In this document: positions 1-5,993 of the stretch, one piece after another | How the letters are laid out: every line of letters begins with the position of its first letter | Position numbering within the stretch: position 1 is the first letter of the stretch | Assembly (NCBI GenBank): GCA_030042795.1 | Contig: JASHYZ010000207.1 | Location: 1 to 5,993 of the forward strand | DNA length: 5,993 nucleotides | DNA from: Terriglobia bacterium | GTDB lineage: Bacteria; Acidobacteriota; Terriglobia; UBA7540 | Direction: 5' to 3' | Made by a program: the position numbers and the translations under genes | The notes under the pieces: model-generated | Told to the model about the DNA's origin: nothing | The model's input: the letters and a program-made list of their open reading frames with translations, nothing else | Databases searched by the model: none

Positions 1-1
1 C

Positions 2-775
2 ATTACCGAATGGAATGCCCGCCACGGCAAACCTTACACTTTCTTCACCGAAGCCTCATTGAACCTCTCCGACGACCTCGAACTGCTCCAGATGATGAAG
101 GACGCGCGCTTTAACCGCGTCTTCCTGGGCATCGAAACGCCAGTTCAGGAGAGCCTGAAGGAAGCCCAGAAGCTGCAGAATACCCGCCGCAGCCTGATGG
201 AGAGCGTCCGTCGCATTCAAAGTTACGGCCTGGAGGTGATGGCAGGCTTTATCGTGGGCTTTGACAATGACCCCGAGGATATTTTTGACCGGCAGGTGGA
301 ATTCATCCAGGAAAGCGGCATTCCCATGGCCATGGTGGGATTGCTGCTCGCGCTGCCTGGTACCCAGCTCTATCGCCGCCTGCTCAGAGAGGGGCGCATT
401 GTGGATGAAGGCGGCGGCAACAACATGGAGCTTAAACTGAACTTCATGCCCAAGATGAATGCTCAGCGACTCGTGGAGGGATACCGCTCGATCCTGCAGC
501 GGATCTACCACCCAGACGCCTATTACGAGCGAGTCTGCAACTTTCTCGAAAACTTTCAAGCCGTCTCTCACACCAAGCGCCGCATGTCAGACTATATGGC
601 CTTCTTCCGCTCGATCATGAAACAGGGCGTCTTCGGTGACTCCCGCCGGAGCTACTGGAAGTTCTTCATCGAGGCTGCCACCCGTTATCGGCATTCCTTC
701 GATACTGCCATCACCCTGGCCATCATGGGCTACCATTTCCAAACGCTCACCCGGGACGTCTGTGAAGCCGACTGA
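2..775 (+). CDS. B12-binding-type radical SAM protein, C-terminal part (partial, 5' end outside window)
   Basis: The frame is open from base 2, so the gene starts left of the window; about 257 residues are visible. The TTG at 59 is an internal leucine codon, because the upstream codons (ITEWNARHGKPYTFFTEAS) continue the family pattern. The first part matches the late strands of a radical SAM barrel: FFTEASLNLSDD, then FNRVFLGIETP, then the AGFIVGFDND segment with LPGTQLYRRL. The remainder (SDYMAFFRSI, then YRHSFDTAITLAIMGYHF) resembles the DUF4070 C-terminal region found behind B12-binding radical SAM domains. The cobalamin-binding domain and the CxxxCxxC cluster motif would lie upstream and cannot be seen. 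Family members include the hopanoid C-2 methylase HpnP and many uncharacterised methylases; the fragment does not decide between them, so no symbol is given. The gene converges on argJ and looks functionally unrelated to the arginine operon. The family call is firm; the substrate is unknown. Confidence 0.85.
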   Translation: MTEWNARHGKPYTFFTEASLNLSDDLELLQMMKDARFNRVFLGIETPVQESLKEAQKLQNTRRSLMESVRRIQSYGLEVMAGFIVGFDNDPEDIFDRQVEFIQESGIPMAMVGLLLALPGTQLYRRLLREGRIVDEGGGNNMELKLNFMPKMNAQRLVEGYRSILQRIYHPDAYYERVCNFLENFQAVSHTKRRMSDYMAFFRSIMKQGVFGDSRRSYWKFFIEAATRYRHSFDTAITLAIMGYHFQTLTRDVCEAD

Positions 776-877
776 ACGGTCCCCTCTTCGCCCAGTTGCC
801 CGTCGGTCTCGGATTAGTTCAGAAACTTGAGCTGCTTTGGAAGCCAGGCGCGATTCTTGCGGGGTGTCAATGCGCCC
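776..877. other. Short gap between convergent genes, no clear terminator
   Basis: These 102 bases separate the stop of the radical SAM gene from the stop of argJ. The best hairpin candidate pairs GGCGCGATT (847-855) with AATGCGCC (869-876), giving eight base pairs with one bulged G and a 13-base loop. It lies just beyond the argJ stop codon but has no T-run on either side, so it is not a typical intrinsic terminator. No ORF of note or RNA gene is apparent here. Confidence 0.4.
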
Positions 878-2122
878 TCACGAACGATACGAGGCATTGA
901 CGCGCACGTACTCGGCGGTGAGATCGCAGGTCCACACTACAGCTTGCCCGCTGCCCTTTTTGAAGTCCACGATAATCGGAACCTGTTCGGCCAGCATCTT
1001 CTGGTGGAGGGCACTCTCATCGAAGGCACAGGCCTGGCCGGCCCGGCAGACCGTGACCCCGGCAATCCGTACATCAGGATGGGAAAGATCGAACAACGCG
1101 CGGTTGCGCAAGGGCGCGTACCCGGCGGCGCAGAGGATGCGGCCCCAATTCGGGTCAGCGCCGGCGAGCGCGGTCTTCACTAGGGGAGAATTCGCAATCG
1201 CTCGCACCAACTGGTTAGCGATCTCGTCCGTAGGCACGCCCCGGACCTCGATCTCTGACACGCGGGTGGCGCCCTCGCCGTCCGCCACCAGCAACAGAGC
1301 CAGTTCCTGACAGACGCTCTCGAGAGCTTTCACAAAGCGTTCGTAGTCGCTCTCCACCGTGCGAATGATGGGCGCGCCGGCTGCGCCATTCGCCATCAGG
1401 ATCAAAGTATCATTGGTGGAGGTGTCGCCGTCCACCGTTACGCAATTGAACGTCCGGCGGGTTATCGCTGCGAGCGCGCGATGAGCAAGGGGCCGCGTGA
1501 GCACAGCATCCGTCATCACGAAGGCCAGCATGGTGGCCATCCGCGGATTAATCATACCCGAACCCTTGGTGAAACCGAGCAACCTTACCGGCACGTCACC
1601 CACGCGGCAGGTCGCCGTAGCCCACTTGCGCCGAGTATCGGTAGTGAGAATGGCTTCGGCCGCACCCGCGACGGCGTCGGGGGACTTCTCCGCCGCGCAC
1701 GCCAAGCCAGGCAGACCACCCAGAATTTTCTTGGTATCAAGCGCGAGGCCGATCACACCGGTGGAGCAAACCAGCACTTGTTCCGCGCGGCAACCGAGCT
1801 CACGGGCTACACCGGCGGCGGTGGCCCGCGAGGCCGCCAGGCCGGCCGCGCCCGTGGCGCAATTGGCGTTTCCGGAATTCACAATCACGGCCCTGATGTT
1901 GCCGCCCGAAATGCGTAGGTGCTCCCGCGAAACCAGCACCGGCGCGGCCTGGACACGATTGGTGGTGAACACGGCGGCGGTGGCCGTATCGCTCTCGCTG
2001 GCAATAAGGGCTAGGTCCAGGCGCTTGCTTCGCTTGAGACCGCAGGCGGCAGACGCGAACTTAAAGCCCTGAGGCACATCCTCGGGAGCGAGCGGCGGCG
2101 GCTCGGAAAAGAGCGATCTCAT
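878..2122 (-). CDS. argJ: Bifunctional glutamate N-acetyltransferase / ornithine acetyltransferase ArgJ
   Basis: This 414-residue protein has the usual length for ArgJ. The enzyme transfers the acetyl group from N-acetylornithine to glutamate, releasing ornithine and recycling the acetyl group; bifunctional forms also acetylate glutamate from acetyl-CoA. Family marks, in order, are PQGFKFASAACGLK near residue 18, VNSGNANCATG (about 81-91), the KGSGMINPRMATML block (about 186-199), TVDGDTSTNDT (about 229-239), GADPNWGRILCAAGY, and the C-terminal RVNASYRS. ArgJ precursors cut themselves between the Ala and Thr of MATML, here about Ala196-Thr197, and the new N-terminal Thr is the nucleophile; both residues are present. 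The ATG overlaps the argH stop codon by one base and has a strong GGAGGTG site, which fixes the start. It is the last gene of the run in the window. Whether it is mono- or bifunctional cannot be read from the sequence. Confidence 0.97.
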   Translation of the reverse strand: MRSLFSEPPPLAPEDVPQGFKFASAACGLKRSKRLDLALIASESDTATAAVFTTNRVQAAPVLVSREHLRISGGNIRAVIVNSGNANCATGAAGLAASRATAAGVARELGCRAEQVLVCSTGVIGLALDTKKILGGLPGLACAAEKSPDAVAGAAEAILTTDTRRKWATATCRVGDVPVRLLGFTKGSGMINPRMATMLAFVMTDAVLTRPLAHRALAAITRRTFNCVTVDGDTSTNDTLILMANGAAGAPIIRTVESDYERFVKALESVCQELALLLVADGEGATRVSEIEVRGVPTDEIANQLVRAIANSPLVKTALAGADPNWGRILCAAGYAPLRNRALFDLSHPDVRIAGVTVCRAGQACAFDESALHQKMLAEQVPIIVDFKKGSGQAVVWTCDLTAEYVRVNASYRS

Positions 2123-3525
2123 CAGTTCACCTCCGACTGTCTGAGCCGTTCGCGGTAATGTTCGATGGAAGCGCGAACGTTCACGGCAGACGTCCCTCCC
2201 GCAGCGCTGCGCGAGCTGAGCGCAGATTCAAGCGTGAGCGCCGGTCCGAGAGTTTCGTCAAAAAGCGGGGAGAAGTGGCGAAGCTGATCCAGGGAAAAAG
2301 CCGTCCAGTCCGTGCCCAGACGTTCTGCCTCGCGCACGATCCTCCCCACCACTTCATGAGCCTGGCGGAATGGTAAACCCCGCCGCACCAGGAAATCAGC
2401 GGCTTCGGTGGCGAGCAAACCCGGGTCCGCGGCCGCGCGCCGAAGCCGTTCCTCGTTAACCTGCATAGTGGAGACCGCTCCTGTGGCCACGCGCAGAACG
2501 GCGAGCGTTTGGTCATGGGCCGCGAAGAGAGGCTCTTTGTCTTCCTGCAAATCGCGCTGATATCCCGTGGGCAAACCCTTCAGAGTCGTGAACAGACCGG
2601 AGAGTGCGGCGGTGGCGCGCGCCGTCTTTCCGCGAATCAATTCCCAGGCGTCCGGATTTTTTTTCTGTGGCATGATACTGCTGCCCGTGGAATGCTCATC
2701 GCCGGGCATCACGAAGCCAAACTCCGCCGAAGCGAACAGGACCATGTCTTCCGCCAGCCGCGAGAGGTGCGTAGCCAGAACCGAGAGAGCATAAAGATAA
2801 TCGAGCGCAAAGTCGCGAGCGCTTACGGCGTCCAGGCTGTTGGCGGTGACTGCACCAAACCCCAGCTCACGCGCCAACGCTTCGCGGTCGATGGGGAAAG
2901 CGGTGCCCGCCAGAGCCGCCGAACCGAGGGGGCAGACGTCAGCGGCGCGCCGGGCACTTTCCAGGCGTTCAAGATCGCGAAAGAATCCTTCGATGTGTGC
3001 CAGCACGAAGTGCGAATAAAGGATGGGCTGGGCGTGCTGAAGGTGCGTCATGCCCGGCATCGGAACGCCGAAATGTGCGTCAGCGTGGTCCACCAGCGCT
3101 GCCAACAGTGTCGCGGTGGCGCGTCGCACGGCTGCCACGGCATCTTTCACAAACAGGCGGAAGTCAGTAGCAACCAGGTCATTGCGGCTGCGCCCGGTGT
3201 GCAGTTTCCAACCCGTGGCGCCCGCCGACTCCACCAGTGCCAGCTCCACGAAGTGGTGCACGTCTTCGGCTATTGAGTCCTGAACCCACGCTGGGTCGGA
3301 GTACGCGCGGGCCTCGATGCAGTCGAGCGCCTTCAAGATGGCGGCGCATTCGTCAGACGTCAAAAGACCGGCCCTCTCCAGGCCTCGCGCCCAAACGCGA
3401 TTCACCCGGAGCTCGTAAGGCAGCAAGCGGCGATCGAATGGGAACGAGCGCTGGAATTCGTAGAAGGATTCGTCGGGCGGCCGGTCAAACCGTCCGCCCC
3501 ACAACTTGGCGCCGGGTGCGCTCAT
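2122..3525 (-). CDS. argH: Argininosuccinate lyase
   Basis: This 467-residue protein has normal family length and belongs to the fumarase/aspartase superfamily. It splits argininosuccinate into arginine and fumarate, the last step of arginine synthesis, in the cytoplasm as a homotetramer. The N-terminus carries KLWGGRF (7-13), typical of ArgH. Then come EDVHHFVE (about 87-94), HTGRSRND (109-116), GMTHLQHAQP (158-167) with the conserved catalytic-region His, and the superfamily signature GSSIMPQKKNPD (281-292), which holds the catalytic serine on its mobile loop. The ATG at 3525 puts the KLWGGRF block at the expected distance from the N-terminus and lies 13 bases after the argG stop. Upstream GGGTCAGGG can serve as a modest ribosome binding site. 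The stop codon is shared with the argJ start (TGATG), and the argJ binding site lies inside the last argH codons. Nothing is truncated or missing. Confidence 0.98.
   Translation of the reverse strand: MSAPGAKLWGGRFDRPPDESFYEFQRSFPFDRRLLPYELRVNRVWARGLERAGLLTSDECAAILKALDCIEARAYSDPAWVQDSIAEDVHHFVELALVESAGATGWKLHTGRSRNDLVATDFRLFVKDAVAAVRRATATLLAALVDHADAHFGVPMPGMTHLQHAQPILYSHFVLAHIEGFFRDLERLESARRAADVCPLGSAALAGTAFPIDREALARELGFGAVTANSLDAVSARDFALDYLYALSVLATHLSRLAEDMVLFASAEFGFVMPGDEHSTGSSIMPQKKNPDAWELIRGKTARATAALSGLFTTLKGLPTGYQRDLQEDKEPLFAAHDQTLAVLRVATGAVSTMQVNEERLRRAAADPGLLATEAADFLVRRGLPFRQAHEVVGRIVREAERLGTDWTAFSLDQLRHFSPLFDETLGPALTLESALSSRSAAGGTSAVNVRASIEHYRERLRQSEVN
2128..2134 (-). promoter_or_regulatory. 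argJ ribosome binding site inside the end of argH
   Basis: On the minus strand this reads GGAGGTG, five bases before the argJ ATG. It lies within the last sense codons of argH, and the argH stop overlaps the argJ start as TGATG. This layout decides the argJ start and suggests that ribosomes finishing argH restart on argJ. Confidence 0.8.
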
Positions 3526-3538
3526 CAGTACCCTGACC

Positions 3539-4759
3539 CTACCTCGTCGCGGCCTGGGCCTCGCGTGCCGCCGCGCCGCTTTCTTGCGGCGTGGTAACGG
3601 GCAGCGCGAAAAGATTGATGAAGCCCTCCGCGTCTTTGGGATTGTAGCGCGCCATATTGAAACTGGCCAGATCAGTGCGGTAGAGGGAATAAGACGAGGA
3701 ACGGCGCGTGACCGTCACGTTGCCCTTGTAGAGCAGCAGCCCTACGCTTCCTGTGACGTGCCGCTGCGAGGCGGCGAAAAAGCCGTCAAGAGATTCGCGC
3801 AGCGTAGTGAACCAGAGCCCGTTGTAGACCAACTCAGCATAGCGGGCGGCGAGAGCCTGCTGGAAGTGCGCGGTTTCGCGATCGAGACACAGTGCCTCAA
3901 GCTCGCGATGCGCGGTGACCAGGAGAGTGCCACCCGGCGTCTCGTACGCTCCCCGAGACTTCATGCCCACCAACCGGTTTTCCACGATATCGATACGTCC
4001 CACGCCGTGCGCCGCGGCCAACGAATTCAGCCGCGCGATTAACTCGACCGGACTCGCCGGGCGCCCATCGATTGACACCGGCGTGCCCGCATCGAATCCG
4101 ATCTCAACTTCCGCTCCCTCCGCCGGCGCCTTCTCCGGCGAAGTGATCCATTGCCACATGGTCTCCTCCGGGGCGTTTAGCGGGCTTTCCAGACGGCCGC
4201 CTTCATGGCTGAGGTGCCAGAGGTTGCGGTCGCGGCTGTAAATGTTGGCCGTGGTCTGCTCCACCGGCACGTTATGCTCGCGCGCGTAAGCGATGGCGTC
4301 TTCGCGCGACTGAATGGTCCATTCGCGCCACGGAGCAATGATCTTGAGTCCTGGCGCTAGCGCTTTATAGGTGATCTCGAAGCGTACCTGGTCATTGCCC
4401 TTGCCTGTGCAGCCGTGGGCCACCGCATCTGCGCCCACACGCAAGGCCACCTCCACCTGCCGCTTGGCAAGCACCGGCCTGGCCATGGATGTGCCCAGCA
4501 GATACCGGTGCTCGTAGACGGCTCCGGCGCGCAAGGTGGGCCAGACATAGCCAGTTACGAATTCTTCTCGCAGGTCCTCCACATAAGCGGCGGAGGCTCC
4601 GGTTGCGAGGGCCTTGCGGCGGGCCGCCTCGAGGTCCTCTTCCTGACCGACATTGCCGATCATGGCGATGACGTCGCAGTGGTAGTTTTCCTTCAGCCAA
4701 GGAATGATGATCGACGTATCGAGCCCGCCTGAGTATGCAAGCACAACTTTGTTGGGCAC
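3539..4759 (-). CDS. argG: Argininosuccinate synthase
   Basis: This 406-residue protein matches the shorter, common bacterial ArgG type. It joins citrulline and aspartate, using ATP, to make argininosuccinate, with citrulline-AMP as intermediate. The N-terminal ATP pyrophosphatase loop is clear: [10 protein letters not shown] (7-16). It is followed by GTSMARP (89-95), [14 protein letters not shown] (115-128), [14 protein letters not shown] (175-188), [18 protein letters not shown] (260-277) and the C-terminal [16 protein letters not shown]. Residues 35-39 read GNVGQ where many family members have ADVGQ; the context is otherwise conserved, so I take this as lineage variation. The start is GTG, not ATG: it places SGGLDTS at residue 10, as usual, and has GGAGA five bases upstream. 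The leader is rich in GGTGTYAGGT repeats that reach to the edge of that binding site. argH follows 13 bases after the stop. argF lies 232 bases upstream, which is wide for this operon. Confidence 0.98.
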   Translation of the reverse strand: MPNKVVLAYSGGLDTSIIIPWLKENYHCDVIAMIGNVGQEEDLEAARRKALATGASAAYVEDLREEFVTGYVWPTLRAGAVYEHRYLLGTSMARPVLAKRQVEVALRVGADAVAHGCTGKGNDQVRFEITYKALAPGLKIIAPWREWTIQSREDAIAYAREHNVPVEQTTANIYSRDRNLWHLSHEGGRLESPLNAPEETMWQWITSPEKAPAEGAEVEIGFDAGTPVSIDGRPASPVELIARLNSLAAAHGVGRIDIVENRLVGMKSRGAYETPGGTLLVTAHRELEALCLDRETAHFQQALAARYAELVYNGLWFTTLRESLDGFFAASQRHVTGSVGLLLYKGNVTVTRRSSSYSLYRTDLASFNMARYNPKDAEGFINLFALPVTTPQESGAAAREAQAATR

Positions 4760-4764
4760 TGAGT

Positions 4765-4769
4765 TCTCC
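4765..4769 (-). promoter_or_regulatory. argG ribosome binding site, supports a GTG start
   Basis: The minus strand reads GGAGA here, five bases before the GTG at 4759. The first copy of the intergenic repeat directly adjoins it at 4769-4770. This site and the position of the SGGLDTS loop together support the GTG start. Confidence 0.65.
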
Positions 4770-4826
4770 GTGTTAGGTCAGGTGTCAGGTACCGGGTGTC
4801 AGGTTCCAGGGACTACGGTGTTAGGT
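4769..4826. repeat. Cluster of four direct GGTGTYAGGT repeats upstream of argG
   Basis: Four copies of a 10-base unit lie in the same direction on the plus strand: CGTGTTAGGT (4769-4778), GGTGTCAGGT (4781-4790), GGTGTCAGGT (4795-4804) and GGTGTTAGGT (4817-4826). They are not evenly spaced: the starts are 12, 14 and 22 bases apart. The second and third copies are identical and followed by related tails (ACCGGG and TCCAGG). They occupy the untranslated leader of argG. Function is unknown. They could be remnants of a dispersed intergenic repeat family, leader RNA structure or protein binding sites. Confidence 0.8.
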
Positions 4827-4985
4827 TTCAGATGTTCGAGATCAGGATACAGCGTCAGACCGTCTTCCATCTGCTCGGCGGTACCTTTGCTATAGCGGCG
4901 GTCTGCCGATGCCGAAAGTGCGGTTGCAGCATGATGAAACGCTGGGGTCCCTGACATCTGGCTCCTGGACCTAACACCTGAAACC
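4795..4985. repeat. Long-range inverted repeat spanning the argF-argG gap
   Basis: GGTGTCAGGTTCCAGG (4795-4810) faces CCTGGACCTAACACC (4964-4978). In RNA from the minus strand they can pair over 15 positions with one bulged base and one G-U pair. Competing matches exist: GGTGTTAGGT (4817-4826) is an exact inverse of ACCTAACACC (4969-4978), GGTTTCAG (4824-4831) of CTGAAACC (4978-4985), and CAGATG (4829-4834) of CATCTG (4955-4960). A smaller hairpin inside the core pairs CAGACCG (4856-4862) with CGGTCTG (4899-4905). The inverted edges around an unrelated core resemble a small palindromic or MITE-like insertion, but no target duplication was identified. Confidence 0.65.
4799..4957 (-). CDS. Possible small ORF of 52 codons between argF and argG
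   Basis: A minus-strand frame runs from an ATG at 4957 to a TGA at 4801-4799, giving a 52-residue peptide. AGGAG lies four bases before the ATG, which is slightly close for a good binding site. The frame begins 34 bases after the argF stop and ends 39 bases before the argG start, so it would fit the operon. The middle reads RRYSKGTAEQMEDG, then LTLYPDLEHLKP, soluble and mixed in composition with no membrane segment or metal-binding motif. I recognise no family. Against it: both ends are encoded by the repeats, and roughly half of its third codon positions are G or C, which looks low beside the arg genes. It may be a chance frame in a repeat element. Confidence 0.25.
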   Translation of the reverse strand: MSGTPAFHHAATALSASADRRYSKGTAEQMEDGLTLYPDLEHLKPNTVVPGT

Positions 4986-4991
4986 TGCCAT

Positions 4992-5948
4992 CTATTTCAA
5001 TAGGGTCAGCATAATGGCGTTCTGCACGTGCAGCCGATTCTCCGCCTGATCATAGATGACGGACCGTTTCGAATCGATCACGCCTTCGGTGACCTCAGAC
5101 CCGCGATGAGCCGGCAAACAGTGCATGAAAACCGCGTCGTGCGCCGTCAGGCCCATCAGCGACTCCGTCACCTGATAAGGCACGAAAGCCGTCTCGCGCT
5201 CTGCGGCTTCGTGCTCATATCCCATGCTAACCCAGACGTCGGTGTAAACCGCCTGTGCGCTATGAACGGCCTCCGCCGGATCGGTGAAGAGTTCAATTTT
5301 GGCGCGAGTCTCGCGAGCCGCGCGGCGAGCGTCGGCCACGATTTCAGGGTTGGGACCATAGGCGGCCGGTGTGGCCACGCGCATGTGCACGCCCAGACGC
5401 GCTGCGGCCAGCATGAGCGAGTGGCACATGTTGTTGCCGTCCCCCACGTATGCAAATTCGAGGCCGCGCAAGCTGCCGAAGCGCTCTTCCAACGTAAAGA
5501 AATCAGCGAGGGCCTGGCAGGGATGGAAACAATCGGTAAGCGCGTTGATTACAGGAATGCTGGCGTATTGGGCCAACTCCTCGAGGGTGGACTGCGCGAA
5601 AGTACGCGCCACGATGCCCTGTACCCAGCGCTCAAGGCTCTTCGCCAGATCCTTCACCGCTTCGCGGCTACCGAGATGCGAATTCGAGTGGTCCAGAAAC
5701 ACTGGGGAACCCCCCAAGTTGCGGATACCCACTTCGAATGACACACGAGTGCGAAGCGATGGTTTCTCGAAGATCATGGCCACAGATCGCCCGCCAAGAG
5801 CACTCCGGTAGCGCTCAGGATGAGATTTAACGTCGGAGGCAAGGTGATATAGGTCGTGCACGCCCGCTGACCGACATTCCGCGCCGGTCAAAAGGTCGCG
5901 CGACCTCGTTAGGGTTCCTACCATCGGACTCATCACTGCTACGCTCAT
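4992..5948 (-). CDS. argF: Ornithine carbamoyltransferase
   Basis: This 318-residue protein has normal length for the family. It makes citrulline from ornithine and carbamoyl phosphate in the cytoplasm, usually as a homotrimer. The carbamoyl phosphate site appears as FEKPSLRTRVSFE (60-72, SxRTR at 64-68) and FHPCQALADF (141-150, HPxQ). The linker VGDGNNMCHSL (168-178) leads to the ornithine half, with DVWVSMG (237-243) forming the SMG loop and MHCLPAHRG (275-283) containing the conserved Cys277. These favour ordinary ornithine, not acetylornithine, as substrate, which agrees with argJ in the same operon. ATG at 5948 is chosen because GGAGGT lies seven bases upstream; later Met codons at residues 6 and 9 lack that support. 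The frame stays open to the right edge, but no ATG, GTG or TTG occurs there. It heads the visible part of the operon. Confidence 0.97.
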   Translation of the reverse strand: MSVAVMSPMVGTLTRSRDLLTGAECRSAGVHDLYHLASDVKSHPERYRSALGGRSVAMIFEKPSLRTRVSFEVGIRNLGGSPVFLDHSNSHLGSREAVKDLAKSLERWVQGIVARTFAQSTLEELAQYASIPVINALTDCFHPCQALADFFTLEERFGSLRGLEFAYVGDGNNMCHSLMLAAARLGVHMRVATPAAYGPNPEIVADARRAARETRAKIELFTDPAEAVHSAQAVYTDVWVSMGYEHEAAERETAFVPYQVTESLMGLTAHDAVFMHCLPAHRGSEVTEGVIDSKRSVIYDQAENRLHVQNAIMLTLLK

Positions 5949-5955
5949 GTTCGCT

Positions 5956-5961
5956 ACCTCC
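5956..5961 (-). promoter_or_regulatory. argF ribosome binding site
   Basis: The minus strand reads GGAGGT, seven bases before the ATG at 5948. It selects the first of three closely spaced Met codons as the argF start. Confidence 0.75.
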
Positions 5962-5962
5962 G

Positions 5963-5993
5963 TCAGGACGCCAGCTTCCGCAAGACCACTTTC
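5963..5993 (-). CDS. Possible 3' end of the preceding operon gene (partial)
   Basis: One minus-strand frame gives KVVLRKLAS followed by TGA at 5965-5963, which leaves 14 bases before the argF ATG, just enough for its ribosome binding site. That spacing is typical of a gene ending directly upstream in an operon. In arginine operons of this order the neighbour is often argD or argB, but nine residues cannot identify it. The other two minus-strand frames are also open over this short stretch, so this is context-based inference. Confidence 0.35.
   Translation of the reverse strand, partial: KVVLRKLAS

Noticed and set aside
56..571. 171-codon open frame on the minus strand, antisense to the radical SAM gene
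   Set aside because: It is fully antisense to a frame with clear family motifs, has no recognisable domain, and is expected by chance in GC-rich coding DNA.
772..822. CTGAAC (772-777) and GTTCAG (817-822) as a terminator for the radical SAM gene
   Set aside because: Only six base pairs, a 39-base loop and no following T-run.
2509..3276. 255-codon plus-strand open frame antisense to argH
   Set aside because: It lies wholly within argH, which is certain from its signature motifs; the frame shows no family features and its composition looks like a shadow of codon bias.
4868..4920. Possible internal promoter for argG on the minus strand (TATAGC as -10 with TTTCGG 17 bases upstream)
   Set aside because: The -35 candidate matches only two of six consensus bases and the -10 is weak; chance matches of this quality are common.
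4760..4991. CRISPR array in the argF-argG gap
   Set aside because: The repeat unit is only about 10 bases, unevenly spaced by a few bases and present in both orientations, unlike CRISPR repeats and spacers.
4983..4998. AATAG/CTATT inverted repeat at the end of argF as a terminator
   Set aside because: The stem is five mostly A-T pairs with a two-base loop, too short and weak to terminate transcription.
5028..5741. 237-codon plus-strand open frame antisense to argF
   Set aside because: It lies entirely antisense to a complete argF with all catalytic motifs; no domain is recognisable.

Overview
The window holds most of an arginine biosynthesis operon on the minus strand. Read in the direction of transcription it runs argF (ornithine carbamoyltransferase), argG (argininosuccinate synthase), argH (argininosuccinate lyase) and argJ (glutamate/ornithine acetyltransferase). 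Converging on it from the left is the 3' part of a plus-strand gene for a B12-binding-type radical SAM protein with a C-terminal DUF4070-like region. The DNA is GC-rich with strong GGAGG ribosome binding sites, so it is bacterial. The gene order, the DUF4070 radical SAM neighbour and the style of the intergenic repeats suggest an acidobacterium or a relative. That placement is an inference from recall, not something the sequence proves.

Layout: 2-775 (+) radical SAM protein, cut off at the window's left edge; 776-877 a short gap between convergent genes with no convincing terminator; 878-2122 (-) argJ; 2122-3525 (-) argH; 3539-4759 (-) argG; 4760-4991 a 232-base gap filled with repeats; 4992-5948 (-) argF; 5949-5993 argF leader, probably preceded by the last codons of another gene of the operon.

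How the genes work together: ArgJ moves the acetyl group from N-acetylornithine to glutamate, yielding ornithine. ArgF carbamoylates ornithine to citrulline, ArgG joins citrulline to aspartate, and ArgH splits the product into arginine and fumarate. The earlier steps (argB, argC, argD) are not visible and probably lie beyond the right edge. argH and argJ overlap by one base (TGATG) and argG and argH are 13 bases apart, so these three are very probably cotranscribed and translationally coupled.

The enzymes are ordinary. The least explained stretch is the argF-argG gap. It has at least four direct copies of the 10-mer GGTGTYAGGT next to the argG ribosome binding site, an inverted counterpart close to the end of argF, and an unmatched core between them. 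That core carries a 52-codon minus-strand reading frame with a plausible ribosome binding site, whose two ends lie in the repeats. I see no clear new system, but this gap deserves a closer look.
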